Position numbers and translations under genes: made by a program. A DNA stretch of 64,000 bases from Dipylidium caninum (Eukaryota; Platyhelminthes; Cestoda; Cyclophyllidea; Dipylidiidae). Each line of letters starts with the position of its first letter. The stretch's first letter is position 1. The stretch is taken from positions 124,001 through 188,000 of the forward strand of contig QEYB01001389.1 of assembly GCA_017562135.1 (NCBI GenBank). Direction: 5' to 3'. The notes beneath the pieces were generated by a model. The model saw only the letters and a list, made by a program, of their open reading frames with translations, was not told the origin of the DNA and ran no database searches. Shown here in pieces: positions 27,101-39,619 of the stretch.

Positions 27101-30100
27101 CGTCGTCGTCGTCGTCGTCGTCGCAGTCGTCCATACTTCCCACCTCGTCTTCCTCCAAGCGAGGCGTTTTGACGATACTCAAACTACCGCAACGAAATTT
27201 TTGGAACCAACAACGAGGAACTTTTTTTTTAGTGGATTCACCTCCGCTGTGATCAAATTTTAATTGGTGCAAGAAGAGTATACAGAAATGGCGTTTTGTT
27301 TCCATATAATTTCGGTGGAAAATAAAATTAAAGTGGGATACAAGCACGGAAAATTTCTAGAAGTCAGTAAGAAGAATACCTTTGAAATTCATTAATAGAA
27401 ATATCGAGTGTATGTTAGAGTGTATCTCTTTCAGTTGCAGCTGAACACCGACTAAACGAAAGCGTGCGTTTCATAGTTTTCAAGCCAAAACTGAAATTTG
27501 TCTCGCTGACGTGGAAATCTCAGCTTGTAGTATAATTTCAGCTTTTTTCCCTCCAACTTTGGGCCTCAAATCTCCCCTGTACTGGTCTCAACTGTCCCAG
27601 TGCTCGAAGTGCAATTGTCTCCGTTAGACTTGAGGCAAAACACTTTGTGCCTCCAAAGGCTCTTAGGAATATCTTTTTACTGAGGCATGCCCAAGAGGAT
27701 CTTGTAATTGCGACAGATTAGCATTTAGATAAGGTAGAGAGTGTCTGAGGTGACCTTAAGCGACAGTACTAGAGCCGGTAAAATAGGAGTGGTAGGAGTG
27801 TCAGTTAGCGGAATAAGTAGGCTTCTACCAAGTAGGCCAAAATTTCGCTACAGAATGGTATGAACTGAGGGAGGGTTAGTGCGTTGATTGACGCGAGGAG
27901 AGTGTAGCGAGGTGGAGGACTTTTCCAGATGGAAACAAACTCTTCCAACTGCGAAAACCTAGAAAGACGACTCTTTTGGAAGTTGATGCACAACTTGTGG
28001 TCGTTGACATGACCTGAGAAGATTTCCCCGCATTAATGCCTCTTCATCTCCCATTTTTTAATGTGGTTCTCGCAAAGTCCAGCAAGTAAATTGTCTCGCT
28101 TCCTTATTAATTCCGTCCAAACTCCCCACTTGTGGCCATTCTGCAGGCAGCTCGGGGATCCTCGACCTGATACCCTACGGCAACCCGACGTGCACCAACA
28201 TTGTGTGGTCGGTTGACAGGCGGGTGTTGCGTAAAAGTCCGGTTGACCCTCGAACAGTGGATTTCTCCAAGAAGGCGGTGAAGAAGACACTTTCAAAACT
28301 CACTGGGCTTTATCAATTTGAGGAGCTCCTGGTTATCTGGAATGTCAAGCGCAACCACACAACAAATGTGACCATTCGGGCCGAGAATAGCCTGGGCACC
28401 ACGGAAGCCACATTTTTGCTTAACGTTACATGTAAGTTATACGAAAGTACGTTGAAATGAGGAATGGGATTGTACTGTTTCATAGGGCTGGCAGCTACGT
28501 GATTGCGGATTTCGTTTACAAATGTGGTTTACGCTTTGTTTTATTTGTTAATGCTTTCAAAGTGGTTAACATGTATTTTTTCTCGGTTTTTTGTGATTCT
28601 ACCTTCGGCCTAGTTGTGTGGGTTTATTTTTACTTGGACTTACAAATAGTAAAACAAGGCGGAAACTCGTTCACACCTATTGTATTGTATTATTTCTGGA
28701 AAAGTAAGAACACATCACAAGCACACGAAAAGTAACGCGCCGTGGATGGGGATGGGGATTAGGCCTTCAAAAGGACGAAAGGCGGTGTCGTCAAAATCGG
28801 TTTGCTAGATTTCACCTTGGTGCTGCTCCATTGAATAATGCCTGGCGAGCTGATCGTCCGCCCGGTGGAAGTGGACGAGACCCTCTTCAGTGCAGGGCGC
28901 CTGTCGCCTCAGAGCGTCAGAGCACGAGACGCGGTGTTGCAGAGAAGCTCCGAGGCTAATCGCGTACGTTCATTGAAGGGACAATTAAAAAACTTTGATA
29001 TGTCGGAGAAGCCAGTCTGGGGACACTTCACCAACTCGAGGAAATTCATTTGACGCAGCACATTAGCAGCATCGGCGATTCGCATCTGAAATGCGACGAA
29101 GGTGGTTCATTTGTGGAAGGACGACGCGTCGGCGACGGAAAGTGGACAGTTGGGAACGGTGTTAATCTGGCGAGAGCGTGGGTGATGAGGGAAGACGAAC
29201 GAGCTCAGACGACATCAAAAAAGGTTTATGCTGCCAGTCTGACCAGAAAACGAAAAGATCAGTTCACGTGTGTACGTCCAACAACTCGACAGGCTGAGCG
29301 GAGTAAGCAGAGCGAAGCGGTCAGAAGGGGAAAATCGCCGTGAGGTGTTGTTGTCCAACATGGAAATGTGAAGGTCCACACATCGCTGATCACTCGCCAA
29401 AAGTTCTTGGATGATCTGCACCGGGCTGCGTCGACACGTCCGTCGTGGAGCCCTGACCGTGCACCTTCTCAAGTCTGCCGCTCATTTCGTCGCTCCATGC
29501 AGAACTCCTCAAACGGTAAACTCGTGAATGATCCAACTGGCGGCAAATCACGCTTGATTTCGTTTTTTGACTTCAAGTATCAAAAATATTATGAACTTTG
29601 ACTTATGACACCGTCTGAGTGCTGGCAACAGGTCATCGACAAAAAGACAGAGTACCTAATGCAATAAGGCCATATTTTTCAGCAAAAACTTTGAATTTTC
29701 ATTCTCAGTTAAAAAGTCGCAATCATTCAGTTGCCAAACCGTTACCACTGCCTTGTGCATCCTATTTCGGCCCAAGCAAATTCATCGTGGCCATGATATG
29801 GGCGTAGGTGGGCCTTTCACACTCTCCTCATCCCCGATGCTCCTTGCGAGTGACGTCTTCTCAGGCTTCGATAGCATCAAAACCACTCGATGCTTTTGAG
29901 CAAGAAATAAACTTCACTCTCTCTGAATGAGAGTGAATGTTTGATGTGCTTGTGTTGAGGCCTCACTTGACTGTGTTGACATCCCCGCAGGTAGGAGAGC
30001 TTATTATCAAGGCACCGAAGTGCTGAGCGCAACACTTCCGGGCCCGAGTTGAGGAAAGCGGACACTAAAGGAATCGGAATGAAAGATTTAGTAATACAAA

Positions 30101-33100
30101 TTAATTAATTATGCTAGTTTCTCAATCGTACTACCACTACCGACTCGATTAAGCACACTAACGGTGATCCCCACTTTAATCTGTCTGTTTGTGTTCTCGA
30201 GGCAAAAGTATGTTTTAAACGCCAATCTTCTCCAGGTATAACATTCCATGTGTTTAGCGCATTAAAGTGGGCGTCTGCCTCATGCTGAGCGGATGGCTCC
30301 CCTTCTGTTCCCTTTAGATCCAGCCAAAGTCACCAGTGTCGTCGACGCCAATGTGAGTTTGGGTGCACTGGCCATTCTGACGTGTTCGGCTAATGGCAAT
30401 CCTGCATCTGCCATCAACGCCTTCTCTTGGCATCGTTTTCTCTTTCCCAGCTGGAATGAGGAGGCCCCACGAGGCGCCGGCAATTGAAACCACCTCACTC
30501 GGTTGCAATGATGTACGTCTTTAACCTTCAATTTATTCCATTTCACTTGAAATGCACCTTGAGGCTTTAGATTAGCCACTTTTAAAGCCTTTTTTGCCTT
30601 CAAGTAGTGCATTCGAAGCCCTGCGCTGCCAACACATACTCGTGATAATCGAGGAGGTATGGCAGCGGCCGAGAGCATATTTTCGGAGAACTTTGTGAAG
30701 TTCCTGTGAAATCTGTTTGTAATTTATTTTTTAAATGGACTTTTGGACTCAACAAACTCAACTTCATTGAGTTGTAGGCTTTTCTTACCCACTAATTTGT
30801 AACATTGTGCTTGTGGGTTAATTGACATCTTACAAAAATCTACTACCAATGGGTTTATCCACTGACTTATGGCCACGCAGACCTACATTGGACAATTAAT
30901 AAGACACCTTTTGCAGTTAAAGGAATAGACCGAGTAGTTACTTTCGTCCGGTCGTTTGTGCCTCCACTCATTATCAGTCTGAAAGGAACTTAATCGTCTT
31001 TCCGTACCTCTTTAGGCAACTCGAATAAACGGAGCGGTCAAGCATTTGGTGCAATGCGAAGACGTTGACAAGTTTAACATGCGCAGTCAACTGTTGGTGT
31101 ACAACATCACCAAGGATGATGTTGGACTTTACGGTTGCACGGTGGACAATGACGTGTCCACACCGAGCCAATCTCAGGTGAAGCTCTTTAGCACATGTAA
31201 GATTGCGTCCTAATGCCTTTTATCCCCTCCTCCTCGAGTGTTCTTCAACTAAGCTTAGCAAACCGAGGAGAAGTGCAGACCGGTTTTGTGGTTAGGTGAC
31301 CTGTAGGATTGGAATATATCTTTAACTGGACAGTCGATGGTGGAGGAGTGGAAAATAGGCGTTTCCTCTACAACCGAACTTTAGTTTCCCCTTCCTCTCT
31401 ACATCACTCTTCCCCGGACTATTCCATGGAGACTTCGAGTGCTGTCATCCATTTATACCCCCAAGAAGGCTAGAATTCATGCATGGGATAATCTACTCAG
31501 CAAAAGATGTATCTTCTTCACGTTCTTACCCATAAATGTCAACATTCTCGTAAATTTCAACCCCCACTGAGTTAATTGGTCTTCACCTACGTGGGTGTGA
31601 CAATATTCACCGAATTCTTCAAGGCAGTGGGAGGCGTTAACTCTGCTCCCTGTCAAAGCGAATGATGGCTGATCCACTTTAGCTGTGGGGTGTATTAAAG
31701 GCCATATTTGCCGTAGAACTGTTAATATGACTCTAACGAGAGATTGTTAGAGGACGGGACGATGATCATCGCGATAGGAGCACAAATATGGCGTTGGTGG
31801 GAAGAATTCTACCTTCATTCAGCGGGGAGAAAGAGTTGAGACTTCGCGTACTTTGAAATTTCCTGCTGAGATAACATCAACAGTATTAAAAATAATTCAC
31901 CCTCCTGTTTCGCGCAATAACTCTGCTTTCTGGCTAAAATATGAAATTTCATGTCAGACCTCATTAGAAACGACACGTCATCCGGAGAAGAATAAAACAT
32001 ACTCTATAACGCCTCTGTGGGCGAGGAGCGTTGAGAGGAAGGATCAGGGCGTTCGGCATTCGTGCATTCAATGACGATTAAGGGACGAAAAACGCACACT
32101 TTTCTCAGAGAATACAAGTTTTCTACTTCTATATGTGCCTTGGCCTATTGTTATTCACTTTAGTGCCTATATATTCTCATAAACTACTATTTTGAGGTTT
32201 TTAGGTTTCATCTTAACCTAAGACTTCTTTTTAGAAAAATTCTTTACCAAACTTAAATATGGAAAAGTCGTTTTAAGACACCCTTTTCCATCCCCTTACG
32301 AAGCTGTCGAATTAAAACTTTAATGAGTCTGTCACCACGGAGATTAGAATTAATGAAGGTCGAAGGAGTTTTTAGTAAATGGCCCAGAGCAAATTAAAGA
32401 TCTAGATAAATATAAAAATTAATTTTTACTGATAAAAAATAACATAAACTACACGTTAGTTGGTGTGAAATGATAGCATTCGGGACAACTTAACCTGGAT
32501 GGAGTCGACTCCTGCTGCAAAATATTGACGTGATCACTTCAAAGTTTTTCTTTGACGCTGTTTGTAGATGATAGAATTAACTTATTCGTTGAATATATGA
32601 GGACGAGACTGGCACTTTTGGGATTTTTTATTGTTTCAGTCCCTCCGGAGATTGTGAAGCAGCCGAAATTCGCCAAAGTCGCAGTACCATTTGGAGCAAA
32701 TGCGGTGTTGCAGTGTTTTGTGCGAGTGGAGCCGATGCCGAGTGTGGTCTGGCGGCAGTTTCGACGCGAACAGGACGGCGGCGCGGCTGTGGCCCGAGTG
32801 CTCGACTCGCGGTGCGGCTCTTTCGTGGCCGACTTGGGGGTGCCTTGCGTCAAACCGGCCACCCCCAAGTTCACCACGTCGCTCACTCAGATCCGACCTG
32901 GCTACTATGTCGCCAAGCTTCGTGTCAACGCCATACACGTCACAGATTTTGGCCAGTACACGTGTAAGGTAGGGCCATGAATAAACCCATTCTTTCCCTT
33001 CTGTCTTGTCTCATGCCCAGGAGACTGTTTAACCTCCACTGAAACATAAAGTGCCCTCAACCATGCTCATCCTAACACCTGAGTATGAGAATTATCTAGG

Positions 33101-36100
33101 AAGACACACACATTGTGTAATGCACATCTAGGATTATAGTAGAGCCTGTGGAAAGTCTTACTATTAGTAGCTTATAAATCCTTCTCACAAGGGAGCAAAA
33201 CTAGCTAGAATGTTAGTCTCCCGAAAAGGAACTTCTCTATTCCGATTCCTTACGCGTCTTGCCTTGCAACTGAATAGGAGCGAGAGAGCGATTGAGTATA
33301 AAACACCCTGACTATCAACAATTGGAAACAATCTTGTTGCTGACATGTAAGTAGCATAGATAAAAATAAGCGAAGGGGATGCATGCGCGTTTGCCCGTGG
33401 TCTACCCTGACTCATGCGAGCCTAAACTTTAGCGGGTTGAGGATTGACTACACAATAGGCGGCGCCACAGTAAAAGTTGTTGGCAGCTCCTCATTGAAGT
33501 CAACGCTAGAAGCAGCTCTGTGATGGGGCAGCCAGGGAAAGACAGTTGTGTCGCCGCCTGAAACAGATAGTGGCAGAGCCACCGTCGGACGCATCAGCGT
33601 TTCTTGTGCGCGCGTTCTACCTCAGGTTCAGTCGCTGGGCATGTTGAGATGTCCTTCCAAATACTTGAAATTCTCCTCCTTAAAGCTTTTACTTTGTACG
33701 CAAAAATTGCTTATATTCGACTTCCGCAGAGGTAACACACCGGTTATCCTTAACAAAATCTCCACCGGATAAATAAGCCTCATCTCAGAGTTTTTTACCG
33801 ATGTGAAATGAAGAATCTTATTAGACCGCCCTTTCGGCTCACCCTTCTTCTCTCACTCCAATTCTAGGCGGTGACAGTAGATGGGTGTGAGGACGAATTT
33901 GAAATTCAAGTGACCGGAACTGGACCACCGGAGATTCCTTATGATCTGCGTCTCTTGAATGCGTCCACATCCAGTCTCCGAATTACATGGGGACAGGGTT
34001 TCAACGGTGGTTACAAGCAAACATTCACAGTAATTCCTTCTTTATTTACGCACGCTTGTTCACATCTTTCAAGTCCCCACCGGTCCGCCCCATCCATTGA
34101 CGCCACAAGTTGGCTAAAAAAAGAATAAATCAAACTTACCAATTTACTTGGTGACATTTCATTCCTCCTTCAGCTTGTCAAATAATAAGTCGTGCAGATT
34201 AGAGGCAGATTAGAGGCTTCCGCTGTCATTTATGAGTCCAAGAACACCTTGTCTTTTCTCACCTTCGCCATCCCTCTCCCGTGAGGATGGGTTTAGCCCA
34301 CTTAAAATCACACTATGATGTAGCCCGAGCGAAAAACACGTGTTACTTATATTTGCCGGTACGTTTTTAAAAAATTATGAAGCGGAAATGTTACTTGATG
34401 AATTTTAGGTTCGTTGGAAAGTGCACCAACCCGATGAACAGTACAGGTATGCCGATGTGGTGGAAAATGAAGACAGGAGTCATGTGATTTTTGTCATTAA
34501 CGGTGAGTCTGTCTCCCCAAGTCGCCCTTCCCCTTTGGCGGAGGTGCCGTGTTCACTTCGCCTCCCCCTTTAGGCCTGAAGCCGGACACGCAATATGAAG
34601 TGGCCGTCAATTCTCGCAATGATATCCACGGCCATACGGAGTATACAAAATCACTCTTGGTCAAAACTGGCTCCGGTAAGACTTCCACGCCTTTAATTTT
34701 CGTACAATAGTTATAAAAATTTTGAAAGAAATGCTCTGATACAGCATATGTAGAACAAAATAATCGAGAGGGCTTTAGTAAATTGAGAGATTCATTAATC
34801 ATGGTGTCTTAAACAATCATGTCCTCCAAATTGTGCCTGTCATGAGAGCACCCATTTGAGGCTATAGAGTTTTGTGGTAAGCCTATTTCCCAATATTGTC
34901 TCTCCTTGCTTAGTTTTTAAGAGAAAATCATGTCAACAGGAGATGATTTAACTCAAGGACCCGTTCGTTACACTTTCTTTTTTTCTCCCCATCACGTTTA
35001 CCTAGTTCTGGACGATTTCGACGCATTCGACGGTTATCACAGCGTGAAGGCTGTCGGCTACTCGAAATCAAATTCCCTCTTCATTATCGTCGCGGCATGT
35101 GTGATAGGCGGAGTTGTGATCTTCATTAACATCGTGGTAATCACCTATTTGATAAGGAAGAAATACACAAGGGGAAATCAGATCTCAGGAATGTCTGCCA
35201 CAAAATCCCATGTTTTACCATTGGAAAAGCAGTATCGAGGTGGACCCAAATATGGTAAGCGATTTTAAATAGCCGGTTTGATACTTTCTTCGCCTGTACG
35301 GGAAGTCTTGATTTCCCTACTTGTCTTCTATGCCAGTTTACAGAAAAAACTATTGCATTAATCTGTGTCGCACATTAAAGGGAAAATCGTGGCCATTTCA
35401 AGTGTTGCAATGGTGGTAGAGTCTGAGGCAGTCTTTGTGCGACAATCGCCTTTTCTTTAAGACTGATAGCATACACATTAAAGTGGTTTTTGTTACGTTT
35501 TCGCAGATGGGCACTATTGTCGAGATCCGCGCCATGGCCACATGAGTGGGGAGCACTTTTACGTGTCCGATCCCCATTTAATTGGAGAAGTTGCCCAAAC
35601 AAATCCCGTCTACGGGTATGCACCATTTGGGGACCGTATACCCGAGATAGGCGAGGGAATTTGTCAGTCAACCTATGTGCCAGGCATATCAGCCTTATGC
35701 ACTACTGAGGCAGCCTATCCCCACATCCACCACCCCCATGCCGATGTCGGATTTCACACATCTTCTATCCCCGGGGTACGTCTCAACTCATTTGTTTCTC
35801 CGGTGACATAAATTGACAGCATCTGGGTTCGATGAGGCAGTAGCGTTTCCCCTTGGGTACTATAAGATAGTTAACCGTCCTTTAGGAATAAGTTAGAAGG
35901 GGGAAAAGCTCTGTCTCATCGTCTTCCCATTCGAAATGCCCTATTTCATTTGGAATTGATTACAAGGACTCAAAACAACTATTCGATATTCTGATTATTA
36001 TTTCTTCTTTTTTCGTATTTGTCCTACTCCCCCTCATCCACTTCCTCTCCTGTTGTGATGGCTCATTTACATGTAACACAGCATTAAAATGTGCATATTG

Positions 36101-37582
36101 TCTGCTTGTTATAATCATTCAGTCTACCATTAAACTCCTCGTAGTTTCAATAAATTGCCTGTTTGTCCGAGTTTCGCCTTTGTCGTCTGTGTTCTCCCTT
36201 TTTTCCCCTCCGTTTATCCGGCTGTTTTTGTATTTCTGTTATGTCCTTACTTCCAGCGAGCAGTGAAACATCACATGGCCTCCGCTTCCCCAAAACTCGG
36301 CAGACCGACAACTCGAAGGTGTGAGCTCACAACTCCCACTTCCATCATCTGTCCGCGAAGTGGTCTGACACGTAGGCAGAGTTTTGGCGATGCCATTGGC
36401 AGACCCCTTGGTCTAAATGAAGGAGGCAAGGACTCAGTGTGTCATCACAGAGGAACGGTGCGGAGGCCCGTCTCAGGAAGACCCTCTGATGACCTGCAGC
36501 TAGGAGAAGACTCGAATGGAATGAGCGAACATCCAGGTCAGTGGTCATCCTTAATTATAATTTTACAAGTCAAAGCTTTCTGTTGTGTAAGGTCGGATCT
36601 ACTTAGATCGGTTGCCTTACTCTTGTGTAAAAGCACCTGTTCGAGGATTAAAAGTCCCCCTCTCAAACCCTCACACAATCTGTACTTATATCAAATGAAT
36701 GAGTGATAAGGCAAGTTTCCCTGATAATTTGAGCGTTGTAAAGGAATAAGAGAATTAAAAAAATTCCTTTTAGCATGGAAGCGGAAATTGAGAAATTGGT
36801 GGGATGGAATAACGATAAAACCATTATGGGTGACATTTGACATAGTAATAATGGTAACACCCAACAAAGAATTTCCAAGCAATTAACGACCAATTAATTT
36901 AACAACTCTTGGAGAAGGGAAAAAGATGAACGAATAATTAAAGCCTAGGCGATTTGGCACAAATGACAACCTATTATGGCTTTTGTTCGTAGTTTTCTAG
37001 CTACCCTCCATGTTAGTGCAATGAGAGAAACCAGAAACACGTTCAAGCACACCTCGACTGCTAAAATTCTATAACGAATTAAACATCCACTGTAACAGCG
37101 ATCACCGGTGCCTGGAAAGCACCACAGTCGCACTTAGCCACTGGCAATCTTGAATGCAGAAATTCGAGAAATATTATTATTAACAAGGTTTTGCTCAAGT
37201 CAAATGTCTACCAACTTCCATCATTTGTATCGATAAATTCGTTGGGTTGACCCCGAAATTACAACTGTCCTCGCCATTTACCCGTTCTCACTTTAGACCT
37301 CCTTGGATATACCGAGAACTGTTATATCAGTCAACTGGAAGCGCTTCAAAAAGGAAACAGCCCGACAAAACGCGTGAGTTCTCATAACAACTGATAATGC
37401 GTGAGTGGGGATTTGTGTGTGTGCGAGTATGTGTGTGTGTTGCTGTCTCCGAGATGAATAACATGCGGTGCACGTTTCAGCTCCTGCTGAATGGTGGAGG
37501 TATGGACGCGTCAACCATTCGTGGGCCAAAGGGGAGTAGTTCAAATGACAACTGGTGCGGTATACCAGACGTGTTTGTGTAG
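15106..37582 (+). CDS. sns/NPHS1-like: Nephrin/Sticks-and-stones-like Ig superfamily adhesion receptor, 23 exons
   Basis: Type I membrane adhesion receptor; relatives pair with Kirre/Neph proteins in slit diaphragms and myoblast fusion. Exons: 15106-15157, 15695-15892, 16064-16243, 16330-16524, 18903-19079, 20409-20811, 23337-23708, 23879-24004, 24055-24160, 25364-25704, 26064-26285, 28147-28431, 30318-30512, 31016-31196, 32640-32968, 33868-34029, 34409-34502, 34574-34675, 35006-35254, 35507-35775, 36257-36536, 37297-37373 and 37481-37582. These give about 1564 aa. Order: a signal peptide split across exons 1-2; nine Ig domains (about 38-1133) with C/W/C spacing such as LQWLKNGKPI; one FN3 domain (about 1137-1239) with GFNGGY; TM about 1263-1288; a 276-aa tail ending PDVFV. 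Nine Ig plus one FN3 fits nephrin/SNS, not Kirrel (five Ig). Exons 6 and 13 each hold one extra base in a C or T run; removing it restores every phase. The introns hold a mariner relic, repeat B and microsatellites. Confidence 0.9.
19823..19860 (+). repeat. CT-rich simple repeat in nephrin-like intron 5
   Basis: A run of (CTCTCC)-like units in the intron between the exons at 18903-19079 and 20409-20811. It is low-complexity DNA and creates the Leu/Ser/Pro-rich chance ORFs at this place. Confidence 0.8.
21330..22110 (+). mobile_element. Decayed mariner-type transposase in nephrin-like intron 6
   Basis: Mariner elements move by cut-and-paste with a D,D34D transposase. Reading plus-strand frames across stops gives a colinear series of mariner-like pieces: LDDNVLKAMVDSDP, then HLHRMGKAYE-stop-GNWFPHELTE (the helix-turn-helix to linker region); FVRWDFSGII and PGPDVTA; then DDVWPHVAK and PPPPCSSDFVSLGHYFF (matching the family NARPHVAK and PPYSPDLAPSDYHLF regions). 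At least two in-frame stops and several frame changes show it is dead. It has the same orientation as its host gene. Terminal inverted repeats and TA target sites were not located. Confidence 0.75.
22663..22707 (+). repeat. Purine-rich (GA)n tract
   Basis: GAGAGAGGGAGAGAG-type low-complexity sequence in nephrin-like intron 6, downstream of the mariner relic. No function is inferred. Confidence 0.85.
25705..25727 (+). repeat. (GT)11 microsatellite forming the 5' splice site of nephrin-like exon 10
   Basis: The exon ends at 25704 in the phase required by the next exon (26064), and the intron begins directly with an uninterrupted GT run. Every GT in the run is a possible donor dinucleotide, but only the first keeps the frame without adding Val/Cys codons. 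Confidence 0.75.
27101..27123 (+). repeat. (GTC)7 trinucleotide repeat
   Basis: A short perfect trinucleotide array inside the intron between the nephrin-like exons at 26064-26285 and 28147-28431. It is the source of the poly-Val and poly-Asp chance ORFs here. Confidence 0.85.
29257..29665. repeat. Dispersed repeat, copy B, in a nephrin-like intron
   Basis: Partner of the repeat at 13227-13630, in the same orientation, inside the intron between exons 28147-28431 and 30318-30512. The core 29311-29513 is identical to copy A while both flanks have drifted. The 28740-29256 stretch just upstream is unusually GC-rich and open in several frames but has no counterpart beside copy A. Confidence 0.85.
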
Positions 37583-39619
37583 GTGAAGACAGCAAGATGC
37601 GTGCGATTTGCACACCGCGTACAGCCTCGCCAAGTGCTCGACCGAAGTAGCATGTACCTTTGCTTTTGTAGAATATACATTATCGTTCTTTTATGTGCTC
37701 CATAATAGTGGGAGTGCATTAATTCTCTCCAATTTAGTGAGAGATTACTAATTTCGGAAACTGACGACTGTGCTTATTGCCGTAGGAAAGACCAGGAATA
37801 ATAGATAAAACTGTGGGAAGTTGGAGAGATGTTCTAAATTCATGGATGCAAGCATGATTAAGACCACATATAAGAAAAAGGGCAGGGCGACAGGTTGAAA
37901 TCTGCTAAAATTCACAAAGGAACGTTTGAGGACGAATGTTGAAACGCGGGACTTGATGGCTTATCCAAATGCACCATATAGAGGCATGGTGGATTTAGTC
38001 AGTGTTCACGCACGTGTAGTCAGAGGAGGGTAGCGATAGGCACCATCTACCAGCCGTCACGTTTCTATGCGTACAAGCGTAATGGTGGTGATGTGTACTA
38101 GGTTGTGATGTCAACGGTGGGGTTTACCACCGATAATGATTTTGAAAGAATTAAAGTGGACAATTGGGCATTGCAAATAGAGCTTGTGCATTGAAGCAGA
38201 CTAATTACTAAATACTGTCTCTCTTGAGAGAATGTTGGAGATTATTGTGGAACATAAACCTTGCGAAGTCAATAATGAATAGGCCATGGCTTTGACGTCT
38301 TGAGTGTTTAGGGTTCTCCTATCGGCCAATGTGAAGGGAATTTATGCGGGTTAGTGGGTCGTGAGTGTTTTACTGGTTCGTTGCATCGGTGTGCGGTTGA
38401 GTGGAATGCGGCGTGGGTCGTTGTGTTGATGCTTGGGTCGCGTTTGCTGCTCGAGTCTGAACAGTGCTTTGAAATGATGCGATTCAGAGACAGGCTTTCT
38501 GCATCGCCTGTGTACTTCGTGTTGGCTCCCCATTGAGACTTTCGAGTTGCCTTGACAGTGTCCCACCTGGATGGGTGCGCTACAATTGTGAATTTTGCAT
38601 CGGCCTGAGGAGGTGGGTTTCTCATGATGCTTTATTTGCTACTATGAAGTTGTGATATACAAATTGTCTGAACTTTTGGGGTCCGCCTAACTGATTGGTG
38701 ATATTTGTGCAAATAGGGTTTGCGGATTTGGCACAGGCGAGAAGCCGAAAGAGTGAGTCTGGCTTGGTTGCATGATGTTTATTTGCTACTTTTGATTAGA
38801 TGACAGAAAGTGAGATCTGACACTGCTAATGAAAGACGTTAATTATAGGTCCCAGATGCGTCACGGTGACAGTGCAGGTGAGGCAGTCACCCCCCTCCCT
38901 TATGATGTATAATAAACTTCGTTGAGTAGTGATTTCTACACCAAGATCTCTGATAATGCTTAACAATGTGTGTCCTTCTTGTAGATTGCCAATTGTTTGC
39001 GGGGATCTGCGTTTGCAGGATTGGTGTCACTTCTAATGAACGAGACCTTGTGATTTGTTCTTGCGTATCAGACCTGTCATTACTGAGGGTAACTGTGAAA
39101 ATTTGCCTTTTTGCCGCGGTGGCGAGGGGCGGGTGGTTTTGTGAGTTTCCAAGCAGTTGTGCTGACTGGGTGGTGGCATCAGCTATGTCGTCAATGTGTT
39201 CCGGTGCAGTGAGCCATGCTGGAATTTTAATGCATCGCGGCTTGGTGGAGGCGCGCTTTCCACCACACGTAGGTGGTTTCTGTGCGTCGTTTGACCCGCG
39301 GGTCTCGGGGCGATTATCATGGTTGGGCGATACCTGTCTGCCTACTAGTATGAGAAGTTTCGCAGCTCTTTAGAACTGCCTCCGGGTGGAGAGAGAACGA
39401 GGTCGTTGAGAGACCCACAATGATACCCACTGCAGGACGGCGGGTCATACACGCCTCATCACCCACCGCCAGGTGTGTAGGCGAAAAGCAGTTAAGCGCA
39501 TGCTTCGGCCCCCACAAAGCAAACCGGGATCCCTGCCCAAGGCCCAATACGACTAAGTAACGCGTCACACACAGAAGTAGGATGGGAGTAAATAATTCAA
39601 AAATATGTGAGGGCAAAAT
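37583..39619. other. Noncoding part of duplication copy 1 between convergent genes
   Basis: This lies between the nephrin-like stop codon and the NAA30 copy 1 stop codon, so it should hold both 3' UTRs. The ORFs here (for example 38308-38625 minus and 38966-39373 plus) change frame relative to copy 2, which argues that none is under protein-coding selection. Confidence 0.7.

Noticed and set aside
27061..27263. Poly-Val/poly-Asp ORFs
   Set aside because: Products of the (GTC)7 repeat, inside an intron.
30435..30450. A 16-nt GTTTT...CCCAG segment in nephrin-like exon 13 whose removal restores the frame
   Set aside because: Far too short to be a spliceosomal intron. Removing a single T from the T4 run restores the frame equally well and matches the other homopolymer offsets.
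38308..39373. Several 60-135 codon ORFs in the duplicated noncoding segment
   Set aside because: The frames shift between copies 1 and 2, and the proteins have no recognisable motifs.
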